DNA from: Candidatus Pelagibacter sp.
GTDB taxonomy: Bacteria > Pseudomonadota > Alphaproteobacteria > Pelagibacterales > Pelagibacteraceae
DNA length: 6,952 bases
Assembly (NCBI GenBank): GCA_002708525.1
Contig: PAOP01000018.1
Coordinates: forward strand, 1-6,952
Reading direction: 5' to 3'
Under the pieces are notes generated by a model. The model ran no database searches, had not been told where the DNA came from, and saw only the letters and a list, made by a program, of their open reading frames with translations. The position numbers and the translations under genes are program-made. How positions within the stretch are numbered: the first letter of the stretch is position 1; each line of letters begins with the position of its first letter. Shown piece after piece: positions 1-6,426 of this stretch.

Positions 1-887
1 GCTTTAAGCATATTTCTAAAATACTCGGGTGGTGTAGCTCTAAATGTATATTTTTTTTCATTCATTATGAATTTAATTTCATAAGAGTGAAGCATAAGAT
101 TTTTATTATTTTTTTGTATTTTATAAGAATTATATTTTTTATCACCCATAATTGAGTGACCTAAATTAAATAATTGTTTTCTTAACTGATGTTTTCTTCC
201 TGTAATTGGCTTCAATTGAATGAAGGTTGAGTTATTATTTTTGTCTAAAATTTCATAATATGTCTCTGCATTCTCAACTATTTTTTTTGTATCATCATAT
301 CTTATTAGATTATTTTTAATTAAACCTTTGTCCTCAATAGCAATTTCACCATGGCATATTGCAATATAAGTTTTATAAACTTTTCTTAATCTAAACAATG
401 TTGTGAGTAATTGCGCAGTTGGTCTATTTTTGGCTATTAAAAATACTCCTGAAGTTTCTTTGTCTAGCCTATGGACAGAATAAGGTTTTTCATCTTTAAA
501 AATTTCACTATTAGAAAAAATATCTATTAAGTTTTTTTTAGATTTTGTCCCACCTTGAACAGATATACCTGCTTGTTTGTTTAGAACAATAAAGTCATCG
601 TTATTTTCAATGATAAAATCTTCATTCTCCTTAATAATTGTATCTGAGGGTTTAAATTTTATCTTTTTATTTATTTTTTCTTTTTTAATGTCGAGATAGT
701 GGAGTTCAATCGTATCGTTAATTTTAAGTTTAGTAGAACTCTTGATTTTTTTTTTATTAAGTTTAATTTTACCACTTCGAAGATTTTTCTCTATCAAACT
801 TTGAGGAATAGTTTCAAAGTGTTTACGAAGAAATCTATCAATACGCATACCAATACACGTAGCTTCTACGTTGATAGTTTTTTTCAT
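1..887 (-). CDS. rluC: RluC-type 23S rRNA pseudouridine synthase, 3' end cut off by the window
   Basis: This gene is seen by translating the minus strand from ATG at 887-885; it stays open for 295 codons to the window edge, so the stop lies outside. The protein has an N-terminal S4 RNA-binding domain (about residues 13-60, RIDRFLRKHF then LRSGKIKLNKKKIK), followed by the RluA-family catalytic domain with HRLDKETSG at 139-147 (catalytic Asp142), a KVYKTYIA segment near 169-176, and the ITGRKHQLR motif at 228-236. RluC isomerises three uridines of 23S rRNA (955, 2504 and 2580 in E. coli numbering). The S4 domain matches RluC (IPQSLI, then LRSGKIKLNKKKIK) better than RluD. E. coli RluC is about 319 residues, so only a short tail is missing. 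It starts 12 nt after the rplQ stop, with no recognisable Shine-Dalgarno, and is probably cotranscribed. The family is certain; the RluC assignment is likely. Confidence 0.88.
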   Translation of the reverse strand, partial: MKKTINVEATCIGMRIDRFLRKHFETIPQSLIEKNLRSGKIKLNKKKIKSSTKLKINDTIELHYLDIKKEKINKKIKFKPSDTIIKENEDFIIENNDDFIVLNKQAGISVQGGTKSKKNLIDIFSNSEIFKDEKPYSVHRLDKETSGVFLIAKNRPTAQLLTTLFRLRKVYKTYIAICHGEIAIEDKGLIKNNLIRYDDTKKIVENAETYYEILDKNNNSTFIQLKPITGRKHQLRKQLFNLGHSIMGDKKYNSYKIQKNNKNLMLHSYEIKFIMNEKKYTFRATPPEYFRNMLK

Positions 888-899
888 ACTGAATGTTAT

Positions 900-1346
900 T
901 TAGGCTGTAGCTTCTTTTGGTGTTTCTGCTTTTTTATCTGTCGCTTTAGACTTTTCAGTTTTCTTTTTGTCTACTTTTTTTGCATCTACATCTCGATCTA
1001 CGAATTCTATTACTGCCATTGGTGCATTATCTCCATATCTAAAGCCTGCTTTAATAATTCTTGTATATCCACCTTTTCTATTTTCATATCTTTTGGACAA
1101 TGTTTTTCTAATTTTATTTGCTGAGGCTTCATCTTGAAGTTTAGAGATCAAGCTTCTTATATTTTGAAGTGTATCTTTCTTACCTAAAGTAATTAATTTA
1201 TCTGCCTGTGGTTTTAAAACTTTTGCTTTTGGAAGAGTGGTAGTAATTTGTTCATACTTCACAAGAGAATTAAGCATATTCTTTATTAATGCTTTTCTAT
1301 GTTCAGAAGTTCTATTGAGCTTTTTATAGCCCATTTTGTGTCTCAT
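900..1346 (-). CDS. rplQ: 50S ribosomal protein L17
   Basis: L17 binds 23S rRNA near the peptide exit-tunnel side of the large subunit. The 148-residue product opens with the canonical [20 protein letters not shown] and carries the family core RKGGYTRI (90-97) and GFRYGDNAPMAVIEFVDR (101-118). Residues 121-148 form a low-complexity Lys/Ala/Thr/Glu tail, longer than E. coli L17 (127 aa) but of a kind common in alphaproteobacteria. The ATG overlaps the rpoA stop by one base (TAATG), which suggests translational coupling. A GAGG Shine-Dalgarno lies 10 nt upstream inside the end of rpoA. It closes the classical alpha operon, but transcription probably continues into the rluC-like gene. Confidence 0.98.
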   Translation of the reverse strand: MRHKMGYKKLNRTSEHRKALIKNMLNSLVKYEQITTTLPKAKVLKPQADKLITLGKKDTLQNIRSLISKLQDEASANKIRKTLSKRYENRKGGYTRIIKAGFRYGDNAPMAVIEFVDRDVDAKKVDKKKTEKSKATDKKAETPKEATA

Positions 1347-2374
1347 TAGATAGCTTCCTCAAGTTTTTTAGATAATTCAGCAATATTGTCTGGTGGCCAA
1401 TTTGGTATTTCCATTCCAAGATATAATGACATTCCTGTCAATACTTCTTTAATTTCATTTAACGATTTTCTTCCAAAATTAGGTGTTCTTAGCATTTCAC
1501 CTTCAGATTTTTGAACTAAATCACCGATGTAAATTATATTATCATTTTTCAAACAATTCATTGATCTAACAGACAGTTCTAGTTCATCAACTTTTCTTAG
1601 CAAATTTTTATTAAATTCAGGCTCTGTTGGTTGCTCTCTTACTATAACTTCTTGAGGTTCATCAAAGTTGACAAACATATTTAATTGATCTTGAAAAATT
1701 CTAGCTGAATAAGCGACAGCATCTTCTGCAGAAATTGATCCATTTGTTTCAACTTCCATTGTAAGTTTATCATAATCTAAAGCTTTACCTTCTCTTGCGG
1801 TACTAATTGAATATGAAACTTTTTTAACAGGGCTAAACAAAGAATCTATTGGAATAAGACCTAATGGTGGTTCTTCAGGCTTATTCATGTCAGCAGGGAC
1901 GTAACCCTTGCCATTACTAACAGTCATTTCCATATGAAAGTTAGTATTTTCATCTAAATTGCAGATAACTAAATCAGGATTTAAGATTTCAATATCTGAT
2001 GATGTTGTAATATTTGATGCTTTTATTTCTCCAGGTCCCTTTGCATCTAAAATTAATTTACTAATAGTTTCACTATCACTTTTTAGAGCAAGAGATTTAA
2101 CATTTAAAACAATGTCGGTAACATCCTCTCTTACACCTTTAATCGATGTGAATTCATGTAAAACTCCATCAATTTGTATTGCGGTTACAGCTGTTCCTCT
2201 GATTGAAGATAATAGTATTCTTCTTAAAGAGTTACCAAGAGTTAAACCATAACCTTTTTCTAATGGTTCAGCCACTATTTTAGCGTAAGATTTGTCATCA
2301 CTTAAATTTACATCTAATTTTGGCGGTTTAATAAGTGATTTCCAATTTTTTATATTTACTTCAGTTGTTTCCAT
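1346..2374 (-). CDS. rpoA: DNA-directed RNA polymerase subunit alpha
   Basis: Alpha dimerises to scaffold assembly of beta and beta' and contacts UP elements and activators through its C-terminal domain. The 342-residue protein (E. coli 329) shows the N-terminal dimerisation domain with [17 protein letters not shown] at 41-57. A linker near 245-260 follows, then a C-terminal domain from about 262. That domain contains [10 protein letters not shown], in which Arg270 and Asn273 correspond to the DNA-binding Arg265 and Asn268 of E. coli. [13 protein letters not shown] at 297-309 is the helix-hairpin-helix part, and NWPP at 325-328 is the usual C-terminal mark. The start directly abuts the rpsK stop (TAA then ATG), with a strong AGGAG just upstream. 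No rpsD lies between rpsK and rpoA, which is the alphaproteobacterial rather than the E. coli arrangement. Confidence 0.99.
   Translation of the reverse strand: METTEVNIKNWKSLIKPPKLDVNLSDDKSYAKIVAEPLEKGYGLTLGNSLRRILLSSIRGTAVTAIQIDGVLHEFTSIKGVREDVTDIVLNVKSLALKSDSETISKLILDAKGPGEIKASNITTSSDIEILNPDLVICNLDENTNFHMEMTVSNGKGYVPADMNKPEEPPLGLIPIDSLFSPVKKVSYSISTAREGKALDYDKLTMEVETNGSISAEDAVAYSARIFQDQLNMFVNFDEPQEVIVREQPTEPEFNKNLLRKVDELELSVRSMNCLKNDNIIYIGDLVQKSEGEMLRTPNFGRKSLNEIKEVLTGMSLYLGMEIPNWPPDNIAELSKKLEEAI
1357..1360 (-). promoter_or_regulatory. Ribosome binding site of rplQ
   Basis: The minus strand reads GAGG 10 nt before the rplQ ATG, inside the last codons of rpoA. Together with the TAATG overlap it supports reinitiation after rpoA. 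Confidence 0.6.
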
Positions 2375-2818
2375 TTAAACTCTCCTTTTTTTTGGGGGTC
2401 TCGCACCATTATGGGGCATTGGTGTTGTGTCTTTTATAGATATAATTTTAAATCCTCTTGCCTGTAAAGCTCTTAAAGCTGTTTCTCTGCCTGATCCAGG
2501 ACCTTTTACTTCAACAGAAAGAATTTTCATTCCTACTTCTAAAGCTTTCGCTGCAGCAGAGTCAGCTGCTACTTGAGCTGCGTAAGGAGTTGATTTTCTT
2601 GATCCTTTAAAACCTTTTTGTCCAGCAGAAGCCCAGGAGATTACGTTACCATTTGTATCTGCAATAGACACTATTGTATTATTAAAAGTAGATTGAACAT
2701 AAGCAATCCCATTTAATATATTTTTTTTATTTTTTTTTTTCTTAGAATAAGAACTTTTTTTTGATTTAGGCGTAGTTTCTTTTATTTTATCTTTATTTTC
2801 AGTTTTATCTTTTGTCAT
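2375..2818 (-). CDS. rpsK: 30S ribosomal protein S11
   Basis: S11 sits on the 30S platform, contacts 16S rRNA and S7, and helps shape the E-site side of the mRNA channel. The 147-residue product carries [17 protein letters not shown] (36-52), [15 protein letters not shown] (71-85), VKGPGSGRE (104-112) and the C-terminal [15 protein letters not shown]. The Asn-Gly at 137-138 matches the Asn119-Gly of E. coli S11 that is known to convert to isoaspartate. E. coli S11 is 129 residues; the difference is a Lys/Thr/Ser-rich N-terminal extension of about 18 residues. Codons 26-33 include an 11-A run followed by an 8-A run. It follows rpsM by a single base, with no clear Shine-Dalgarno, so coupling to rpsM translation is plausible. 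Confidence 0.98.
   Translation of the reverse strand: MTKDKTENKDKIKETTPKSKKSSYSKKKKNKKNILNGIAYVQSTFNNTIVSIADTNGNVISWASAGQKGFKGSRKSTPYAAQVAADSAAAKALEVGMKILSVEVKGPGSGRETALRALQARGFKIISIKDTTPMPHNGARPPKKRRV
2380..2386 (-). promoter_or_regulatory. Ribosome binding site of rpoA inside the end of rpsK
   Basis: The minus strand reads AGGAGAG here, with GGAG 7 nt from the rpoA ATG. These bases also encode the last residues of S11 (KRRV), so the strongest Shine-Dalgarno in the window is embedded in conserved coding sequence. Several neighbouring genes have weak or no sites. Confidence 0.85.
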
Positions 2819-2819
2819 A

Positions 2820-3203
2820 TTATTTCTTAAGTGGAGTTAATTTTTTTCCTGCAATTGCAATTGCTTTTCCTTTTCTAGTTCTTGCATTACATCTGGTTCT
2901 TTGTCCTCTAACAGGTAATTTTTTTCTATGTCTAGAACCACGATAAGATGCCAGGTCAATTAATCTTTTTATATTAAGAGAAGTATCTCTTCTAAGATCT
3001 CCTTCCACTGTAAATTTTTGATCTATAAATTCTCTTATTTTCAAAATTTCATCATCTGTTAATTCATTAACTCTTTTTGTACTTGGTATTTCTAATGATT
3101 TACAAATATCATTTGAGTTTTTTTCACCAATTCCATATATATAAGTCAGGCCTACTCTAACTAGTTTGTTTTGTGGAATGTTAACACCTGCTATACGAGC
3201 CAT
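2820..3203 (-). CDS. rpsM: 30S ribosomal protein S13
   Basis: S13 is in the head of the small subunit; its C-terminal tail reaches the P-site tRNA and it forms bridges to the large subunit (5S/L5 region). The 127-residue product begins [13 protein letters not shown], has the YIYGIG turn (21-26) and LTDDEI (48-53). It ends in the diagnostic [18 protein letters not shown] (87-104) and [16 protein letters not shown], a tail of the alphaproteobacterial kind. The ATG at 3203 is the only sensible start because the family consensus begins there. A promoter lies in the gap upstream, and the ATG has no nearby Shine-Dalgarno, so initiation probably relies on a short unstructured AT-rich leader. It is the first gene of the alpha-operon part. 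Confidence 0.98.
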   Translation of the reverse strand: MARIAGVNIPQNKLVRVGLTYIYGIGEKNSNDICKSLEIPSTKRVNELTDDEILKIREFIDQKFTVEGDLRRDTSLNIKRLIDLASYRGSRHRKKLPVRGQRTRCNARTRKGKAIAIAGKKLTPLKK

Positions 3204-3258
3204 AATATTGAGATAAAATTTAGCCTTTTATATAAGAAGTTATTTCAAAGTCAATGTC
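3204..3258 (-). other. 55-nt gap between adk and rpsM; no terminator seen
   Basis: This is the longest non-coding stretch of the window. It holds the predicted promoter described separately. There is no GC-rich hairpin followed by a T-run, so readthrough from secY-adk into rpsM is expected alongside the internal promoter. A weak AT-only inverted repeat (ATAAAA and TTTTAT around a 7-nt loop) overlaps the -10 and is probably compositional. Confidence 0.6.
3227..3254 (-). promoter_or_regulatory. Sigma70-type promoter for rpsM-rpsK-rpoA-rplQ
   Basis: On the minus strand a -35 hexamer TTGACT (3254-3249) and a -10 hexamer TATAAA (3232-3227) are separated by 16 nt; each matches 5 of 6 consensus bases. 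They fall in the only intergenic gap of the window, just upstream of rpsM. A start site about 7 nt below the -10 would fall near 3220 and give a leader of only about 17 nt. The hexamers are visible; promoter activity is inferred, and AT-rich DNA produces chance -10 matches. Confidence 0.65.
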
Positions 3259-3822
3259 TTAAACTGATAGAATTTGTTCAATTTTACTAGATATTTCATC
3301 AATTTTTTCACTTCCATCAATTTCATAAAAATTATGTTTTTTAGAGTAGAATTCTAAGACGGGTTTTGTTGTTTCCATGTATGTATCATATCGCTTGATT
3401 ATTGTCTTAAAGTTGTCATCTGATCTTTTTTCCAATATTTTTCTTTTCTCTATACGCTTAATTATCGTCTCTTTTTTGACATTTAAAAAAAAAATAAAAT
3501 CTATTTTTTGATCAGATTTATCTAATAATAAATCTAAGTTTTTTGCCTGGCTTAATGATCTAGGATATCCATCAAAAATTAATTTATTTTTTTTATCTTT
3601 ATTAAATATAATATTTTTGATTAGTTCGTTGACTATTTCATCAGTAGCAAAGTCACCTTTGGAAATTATATTTTCAATATCTTTGCCAATGTCTGTTTGA
3701 TTTTTAACTTCATTTCTCAAAAGATTGCCGGTTGAAACTTGATAAAGATTGAATTTTTTAACAATATTAATCGCTTGTGTACCCTTACCTGCTCCTGGTG
3801 GTCCAAAAATAATTACATTCAC
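3259..3822 (-). CDS. adk: Adenylate kinase (short-LID form, GTG start)
   Basis: Adk interconverts ATP + AMP and 2 ADP in the cytoplasm. The 187-residue protein has the P-loop GPPGAGKGT (7-15), the AMP-site segment STGNLLR (30-36, Arg36), LIFDGYPRS (81-89, Arg88), and LID-flanking arginines at Arg123 and Arg127, then RSDDN (133-137) and Arg144. There is no inserted zinc-finger or long LID as in the 214-residue E. coli enzyme; short LIDs are common in alphaproteobacteria. The start is GTG at 3822-3820: the P-loop follows at once, so no later start is possible, and a GGAAG lies 9 nt upstream in the end of secY. The usually Asp residue of STGD is Asn here (Asn33). It lies 5 nt after secY, the classical secY-adk pairing. 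Confidence 0.97.
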   Translation of the reverse strand: MNVIIFGPPGAGKGTQAINIVKKFNLYQVSTGNLLRNEVKNQTDIGKDIENIISKGDFATDEIVNELIKNIIFNKDKKNKLIFDGYPRSLSQAKNLDLLLDKSDQKIDFIFFLNVKKETIIKRIEKRKILEKRSDDNFKTIIKRYDTYMETTKPVLEFYSKKHNFYEIDGSEKIDEISSKIEQILSV

Positions 3823-3827
3823 TATAA

Positions 3828-5108
3828 TTATCTTCCAAATTTGGTTTTCTTGATTAATTGCTCATATTGTGAACTCATTAGTCTTGTCTGCACTTGGGTG
3901 ACAGTATCTATCGCTACAACTACAACAATTAATACTGATGCACCGCCTAAATAAAATGGTATGGGATAATTAGCTATTAAAAATTCTGGCATTAAACAAA
4001 CAAGTGTTAAATATAATGCTCCTATTGTTGTTAACTTTGTGAGAATTGAATCAATATATATTGCGGTACTTTCTCCTGGTCTTATTCCAGGAATGAAACC
4101 TCCATATTTCCTTAAATTTTCTGCAGTTTCATTAGGATTAAACGTTATTGAAGTATAAAAGAAAGTAAAGAAAATTATACCTGAGGCATACAAAATCATA
4201 TAAAGGGGTTGTCCTTGCGAAAAGTAAGATGAAATATTCAAAAAGGTGTCATTCTGTGAAACATTAAAATTTGAGAATGTTACAGGCAATAATAAAAGAG
4301 CTGATGCAAATATTGCAGGTATTACTCCCGCAGAATTTATTTTTAATGGTAGATGTGAAGACTCACCTCCATACATTTTATTCCCCATCTGTCTTTTGGG
4401 GTAATTTATAAGTATTTTTCTTAATGCTCGTTCCATGAATACAATAAATAAAATTGTGGCTACTAGTAAAATAAATATAAATATTATCATCAATGATGAA
4501 ATAGCTCCTGTTCTACCTAACTCAAAGGTTGTCACCAAAGCTCTTGGGATTTCAGCCACAATACCCGCAAAAATTATTAAAGATATTCCATTACCTATAC
4601 CTCTTTGTGTTATTTGTTCACCTAACCACATTAAAAATATAGTCCCAGCAACTATTGTAGTTACTGTTGAAATTTTAAAAAAATAACCAGGGTTAATAAC
4701 TAGATCTGCTGAAGATTCTAATCCAACAGAAAGTCCATAACCTTGTACGGTTGCCAGCAAAACAGTTCCGTATCTTGTAATTTGTGTAATTTTTTGCCTT
4801 CCAATTTCACCCTGTGCTTTAAGATTTTTGAAATAATCTGTTACACCTGTCAGTAGTTGAACAATAATTGATGATGAAATATAAGGCATTATACCAAGAG
4901 CAAATATTGCCATCCTACTCACAGCTCCTCCAGCAAAGACATTAAACATGCCTAATAAACCTTTTTGATTACTGTCCATCATTATTTGTAATTGTGCAGG
5001 ATCTATACCGGGTAGCGGAATAAAAGTGCCTAATCTATAAATGGCAAGAATAAAAATTGTAAATAAGATTCTGTTTCTTAAATCATTTGATTGTGATGAC
5101 TCACTCAT
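3828..5108 (-). CDS. secY: Protein translocase subunit SecY
   Basis: SecY forms the protein-conducting channel of the SecYEG translocon in the inner membrane. The 426-residue product is full length for the family and shows alternating hydrophobic stretches consistent with ten transmembrane helices. Helix 1 is near 13-30 and the last near 387-403. Family signatures are FALGIMPYISSSIIVQ (69-84, helix 2) and WLGEQITQRGIGNGISL (161-177). The large cytoplasmic loop C4 has RQMGNKMYGGESSHLPLK (239-256). Loop C5 has YGGFIPGIRPGEST (335-348), where Arg343 corresponds to the SecA/ribosome-contacting Arg357 of E. coli. The gene begins 2 nt after the rplO stop, with only A-rich sequence and no Shine-Dalgarno upstream, so translation is likely coupled to rplO. 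Confidence 0.99.
   Translation of the reverse strand: MSESSQSNDLRNRILFTIFILAIYRLGTFIPLPGIDPAQLQIMMDSNQKGLLGMFNVFAGGAVSRMAIFALGIMPYISSSIIVQLLTGVTDYFKNLKAQGEIGRQKITQITRYGTVLLATVQGYGLSVGLESSADLVINPGYFFKISTVTTIVAGTIFLMWLGEQITQRGIGNGISLIIFAGIVAEIPRALVTTFELGRTGAISSLMIIFIFILLVATILFIVFMERALRKILINYPKRQMGNKMYGGESSHLPLKINSAGVIPAIFASALLLLPVTFSNFNVSQNDTFLNISSYFSQGQPLYMILYASGIIFFTFFYTSITFNPNETAENLRKYGGFIPGIRPGESTAIYIDSILTKLTTIGALYLTLVCLMPEFLIANYPIPFYLGGASVLIVVVVAIDTVTQVQTRLMSSQYEQLIKKTKFGR
3832..3836 (-). promoter_or_regulatory. Ribosome binding site supporting the GTG start of adk
   Basis: The minus strand reads GGAAG, 9 nt before GTG at 3822-3820. It overlaps the last codons of secY. With the P-loop beginning only six residues in, it fixes GTG as the adk start. 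Confidence 0.65.
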
Positions 5109-5110
5109 TA

Positions 5111-5569
5111 TTATTTTTGATTTTTGATTTTTAAAACGCCACCTAATTTTTCAATTTTTTCTTTTGCAGAAATTGAGGAAAAGTCAGCCTCTAAGTCTAT
5201 TTTGCTTTTAAGATTTCCATTTGCAAGAATTTTAAATTTAAAATAGGATTTTTTTATAATTTTATCTTTCTTTAAGCTATCTAAATTTATTATATTTGAT
5301 GTGTCTATTCTTTTTGAATCAACAAATTTTTGTAGTTGGTCTAAATTAATTTTAGCTACTTTCATTTTTTTTATTGGATTAAAACCTCTTTTAGGCAGTC
5401 TTCTGTAAAGAGGCATTTGACCTCCTTCAAAACTTTTTATGGCAACACCCGATCTAGATTTTTGTCCCTTTACACCTCTGCCTGAAGTCTTACCTTTTCC
5501 TGAACCAATTCCTCTACCTAATCTTTTCTTTGGAATTTTAATTTTTACATTTTTATTTAAAAAACTCAT
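5111..5569 (-). CDS. rplO: 50S ribosomal protein L15
   Basis: L15 is a late-assembling large-subunit protein that threads a long basic arm into 23S rRNA. The 152-residue product has the glycine/lysine-rich arm [20 protein letters not shown] (17-36), then [20 protein letters not shown] (38-57) and LPKRGFNP. The SRSGV variant is typical of alphaproteobacteria. The globular C-terminal half runs from about 70 and ends [12 protein letters not shown]. The N-terminus before the GRG arm is short (about 17 residues) and lacks the usual MKLNxL opening. The start cannot lie further upstream because an in-frame TGA sits five codons before the ATG. The ATG overlaps the rpsE stop (TAATG) with GAGG close upstream. 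No rpmD precedes it. Confidence 0.98.
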   Translation of the reverse strand: MSFLNKNVKIKIPKKRLGRGIGSGKGKTSGRGVKGQKSRSGVAIKSFEGGQMPLYRRLPKRGFNPIKKMKVAKINLDQLQKFVDSKRIDTSNIINLDSLKKDKIIKKSYFKFKILANGNLKSKIDLEADFSSISAKEKIEKLGGVLKIKNQK

Positions 5570-6069
5570 TATCCTCTTTTCTCAACGATTTCTGAAATTT
5601 TTTTATTTCTTAATAATGAAATATTTTTTGGAGAATTTTGTTTTGAGAGTGCTTTCATGCAAGCTCTAATAACATTGTGTGGATTTGCTGTCCCAAGAGA
5701 CTTTGCAACTATATCTTTTATCCCCAAAACTTCGCATACAGCTCTAACAGCGCCACCCGCTATTATCCCTGTACCTTTAGGAGCAGCTCTTAATTTTATC
5801 TTGCCTGCTCCATCTTTGCCAAAGATATCATGATGGATAGTTCTCCCCTCTCTTAAAGGTATTTGAACAAGGTTTCTTCTTGCTAATTCGTTTGCTTTTT
5901 TAATTGCATCAGGAACTTGTTTTGCTTTAGCATGTGCTACGCCAATTTTTCCATTCTGATTTCCTACGACTACTAACGCCGAAAATCCAAATCTCCTACC
6001 ACCTTTAACAACTTTAGTTATTCTATTAATATGAACTAATTTTTCTACAAATTCTGTATTTTTTTCCAT
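5569..6069 (-). CDS. rpsE: 30S ribosomal protein S5
   Basis: S5 lies at the back of the 30S near the mRNA entry and decoding region and affects accuracy. The 166-residue product has the double-stranded-RNA-binding-like N-terminal domain. This includes [18 protein letters not shown] (20-37), the loop in which spectinomycin-resistance changes occur in E. coli; Lys22, Gly23 and Gly24 look wild type. The C-terminal domain follows, with [20 protein letters not shown] (98-117) and [13 protein letters not shown] (124-136). Length equals E. coli S5 (167). The gene begins 3 nt after rplR with only a weak GGAA upstream. Its stop overlaps the rplO ATG, leaving no room for rpmD. Confidence 0.98.
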   Translation of the reverse strand: MEKNTEFVEKLVHINRITKVVKGGRRFGFSALVVVGNQNGKIGVAHAKAKQVPDAIKKANELARRNLVQIPLREGRTIHHDIFGKDGAGKIKLRAAPKGTGIIAGGAVRAVCEVLGIKDIVAKSLGTANPHNVIRACMKALSKQNSPKNISLLRNKKISEIVEKRG

Positions 6070-6072
6070 GCT

Positions 6073-6426
6073 TTAAAATTCCATTCCATTTTTTCTAAGT
6101 TCTTCTGCTAATAATTTTATTCTTCCATGATATTTATACACTCCTCTGTCAAAAAAAACTTTTGTAATCTTCAATTCTTTAGCTTTTTTTGCTAAATTTT
6201 CAGCAACTAATGCTGATAATTCTTTTTTATTTTTTTTTTGGGCTTTAATTTCTTTAGTATTTGATGAAGCAGAGACCAATGTGATATTATTTGAATCATC
6301 AATAATTTGAGCACTTATATTTTTAGTTGATCTATTCACACATAGTCTATATCTGTCACTAGAAGCAAATTTTTTTAACTTATTTCTGACTCTAAATTTT
6401 TTTCTATCAATTTTTGTTAAGTTCAT
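6073..6426 (-). CDS. rplR: 50S ribosomal protein L18
   Basis: L18 binds 5S rRNA and anchors it with L5 in the central protuberance. The 117-residue product is the same length as E. coli L18. It has a basic N-terminus ([12 protein letters not shown], 8-19), [19 protein letters not shown] (25-43), and the diagnostic FDRG (92-95) and [18 protein letters not shown] (97-114). A run of ten T on the plus strand (6230-6239) lies within the Lys-rich middle. The start overlaps the rplF stop by one base (TAATG); a GAGGG lies about 12 nt upstream, somewhat distant for a Shine-Dalgarno. Confidence 0.98.
   Translation of the reverse strand: MNLTKIDRKKFRVRNKLKKFASSDRYRLCVNRSTKNISAQIIDDSNNITLVSASSNTKEIKAQKKNKKELSALVAENLAKKAKELKITKVFFDRGVYKYHGRIKLLAEELRKNGMEF

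Noticed and set aside
888..899. Terminator between rplQ and the rluC-like gene
   Set aside because: The gap is only 12 nt with no inverted repeat; the nearby plus-strand T-runs are coding Lys codons of the minus strand.
699..1124. Plus-strand open frame antisense to rplQ and the rluC-like gene
   Set aside because: Phe/Ser/Tyr-rich translation is what the complement of Lys-rich coding DNA gives; no family resemblance, and both strands cannot be constrained as strongly as the minus-strand genes are.
1959..2252. Plus-strand open frame antisense to rpoA
   Set aside because: It is a shadow of the conserved alpha N-terminal domain and has no recognisable domain or start context.
3211..3231. Possible hairpin (ATAAAA / TTTTAT) as terminator or S4-type regulatory structure before rpsM
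   Set aside because: The stem is six A/T pairs with no GC pair and overlaps the -10 hexamer; too weak for a terminator or a protein-binding pseudoknot.
4435..4686. Plus-strand open frame antisense to secY
   Set aside because: Hydrophobic content mirrors the transmembrane codons of secY; there is no independent evidence of a gene.
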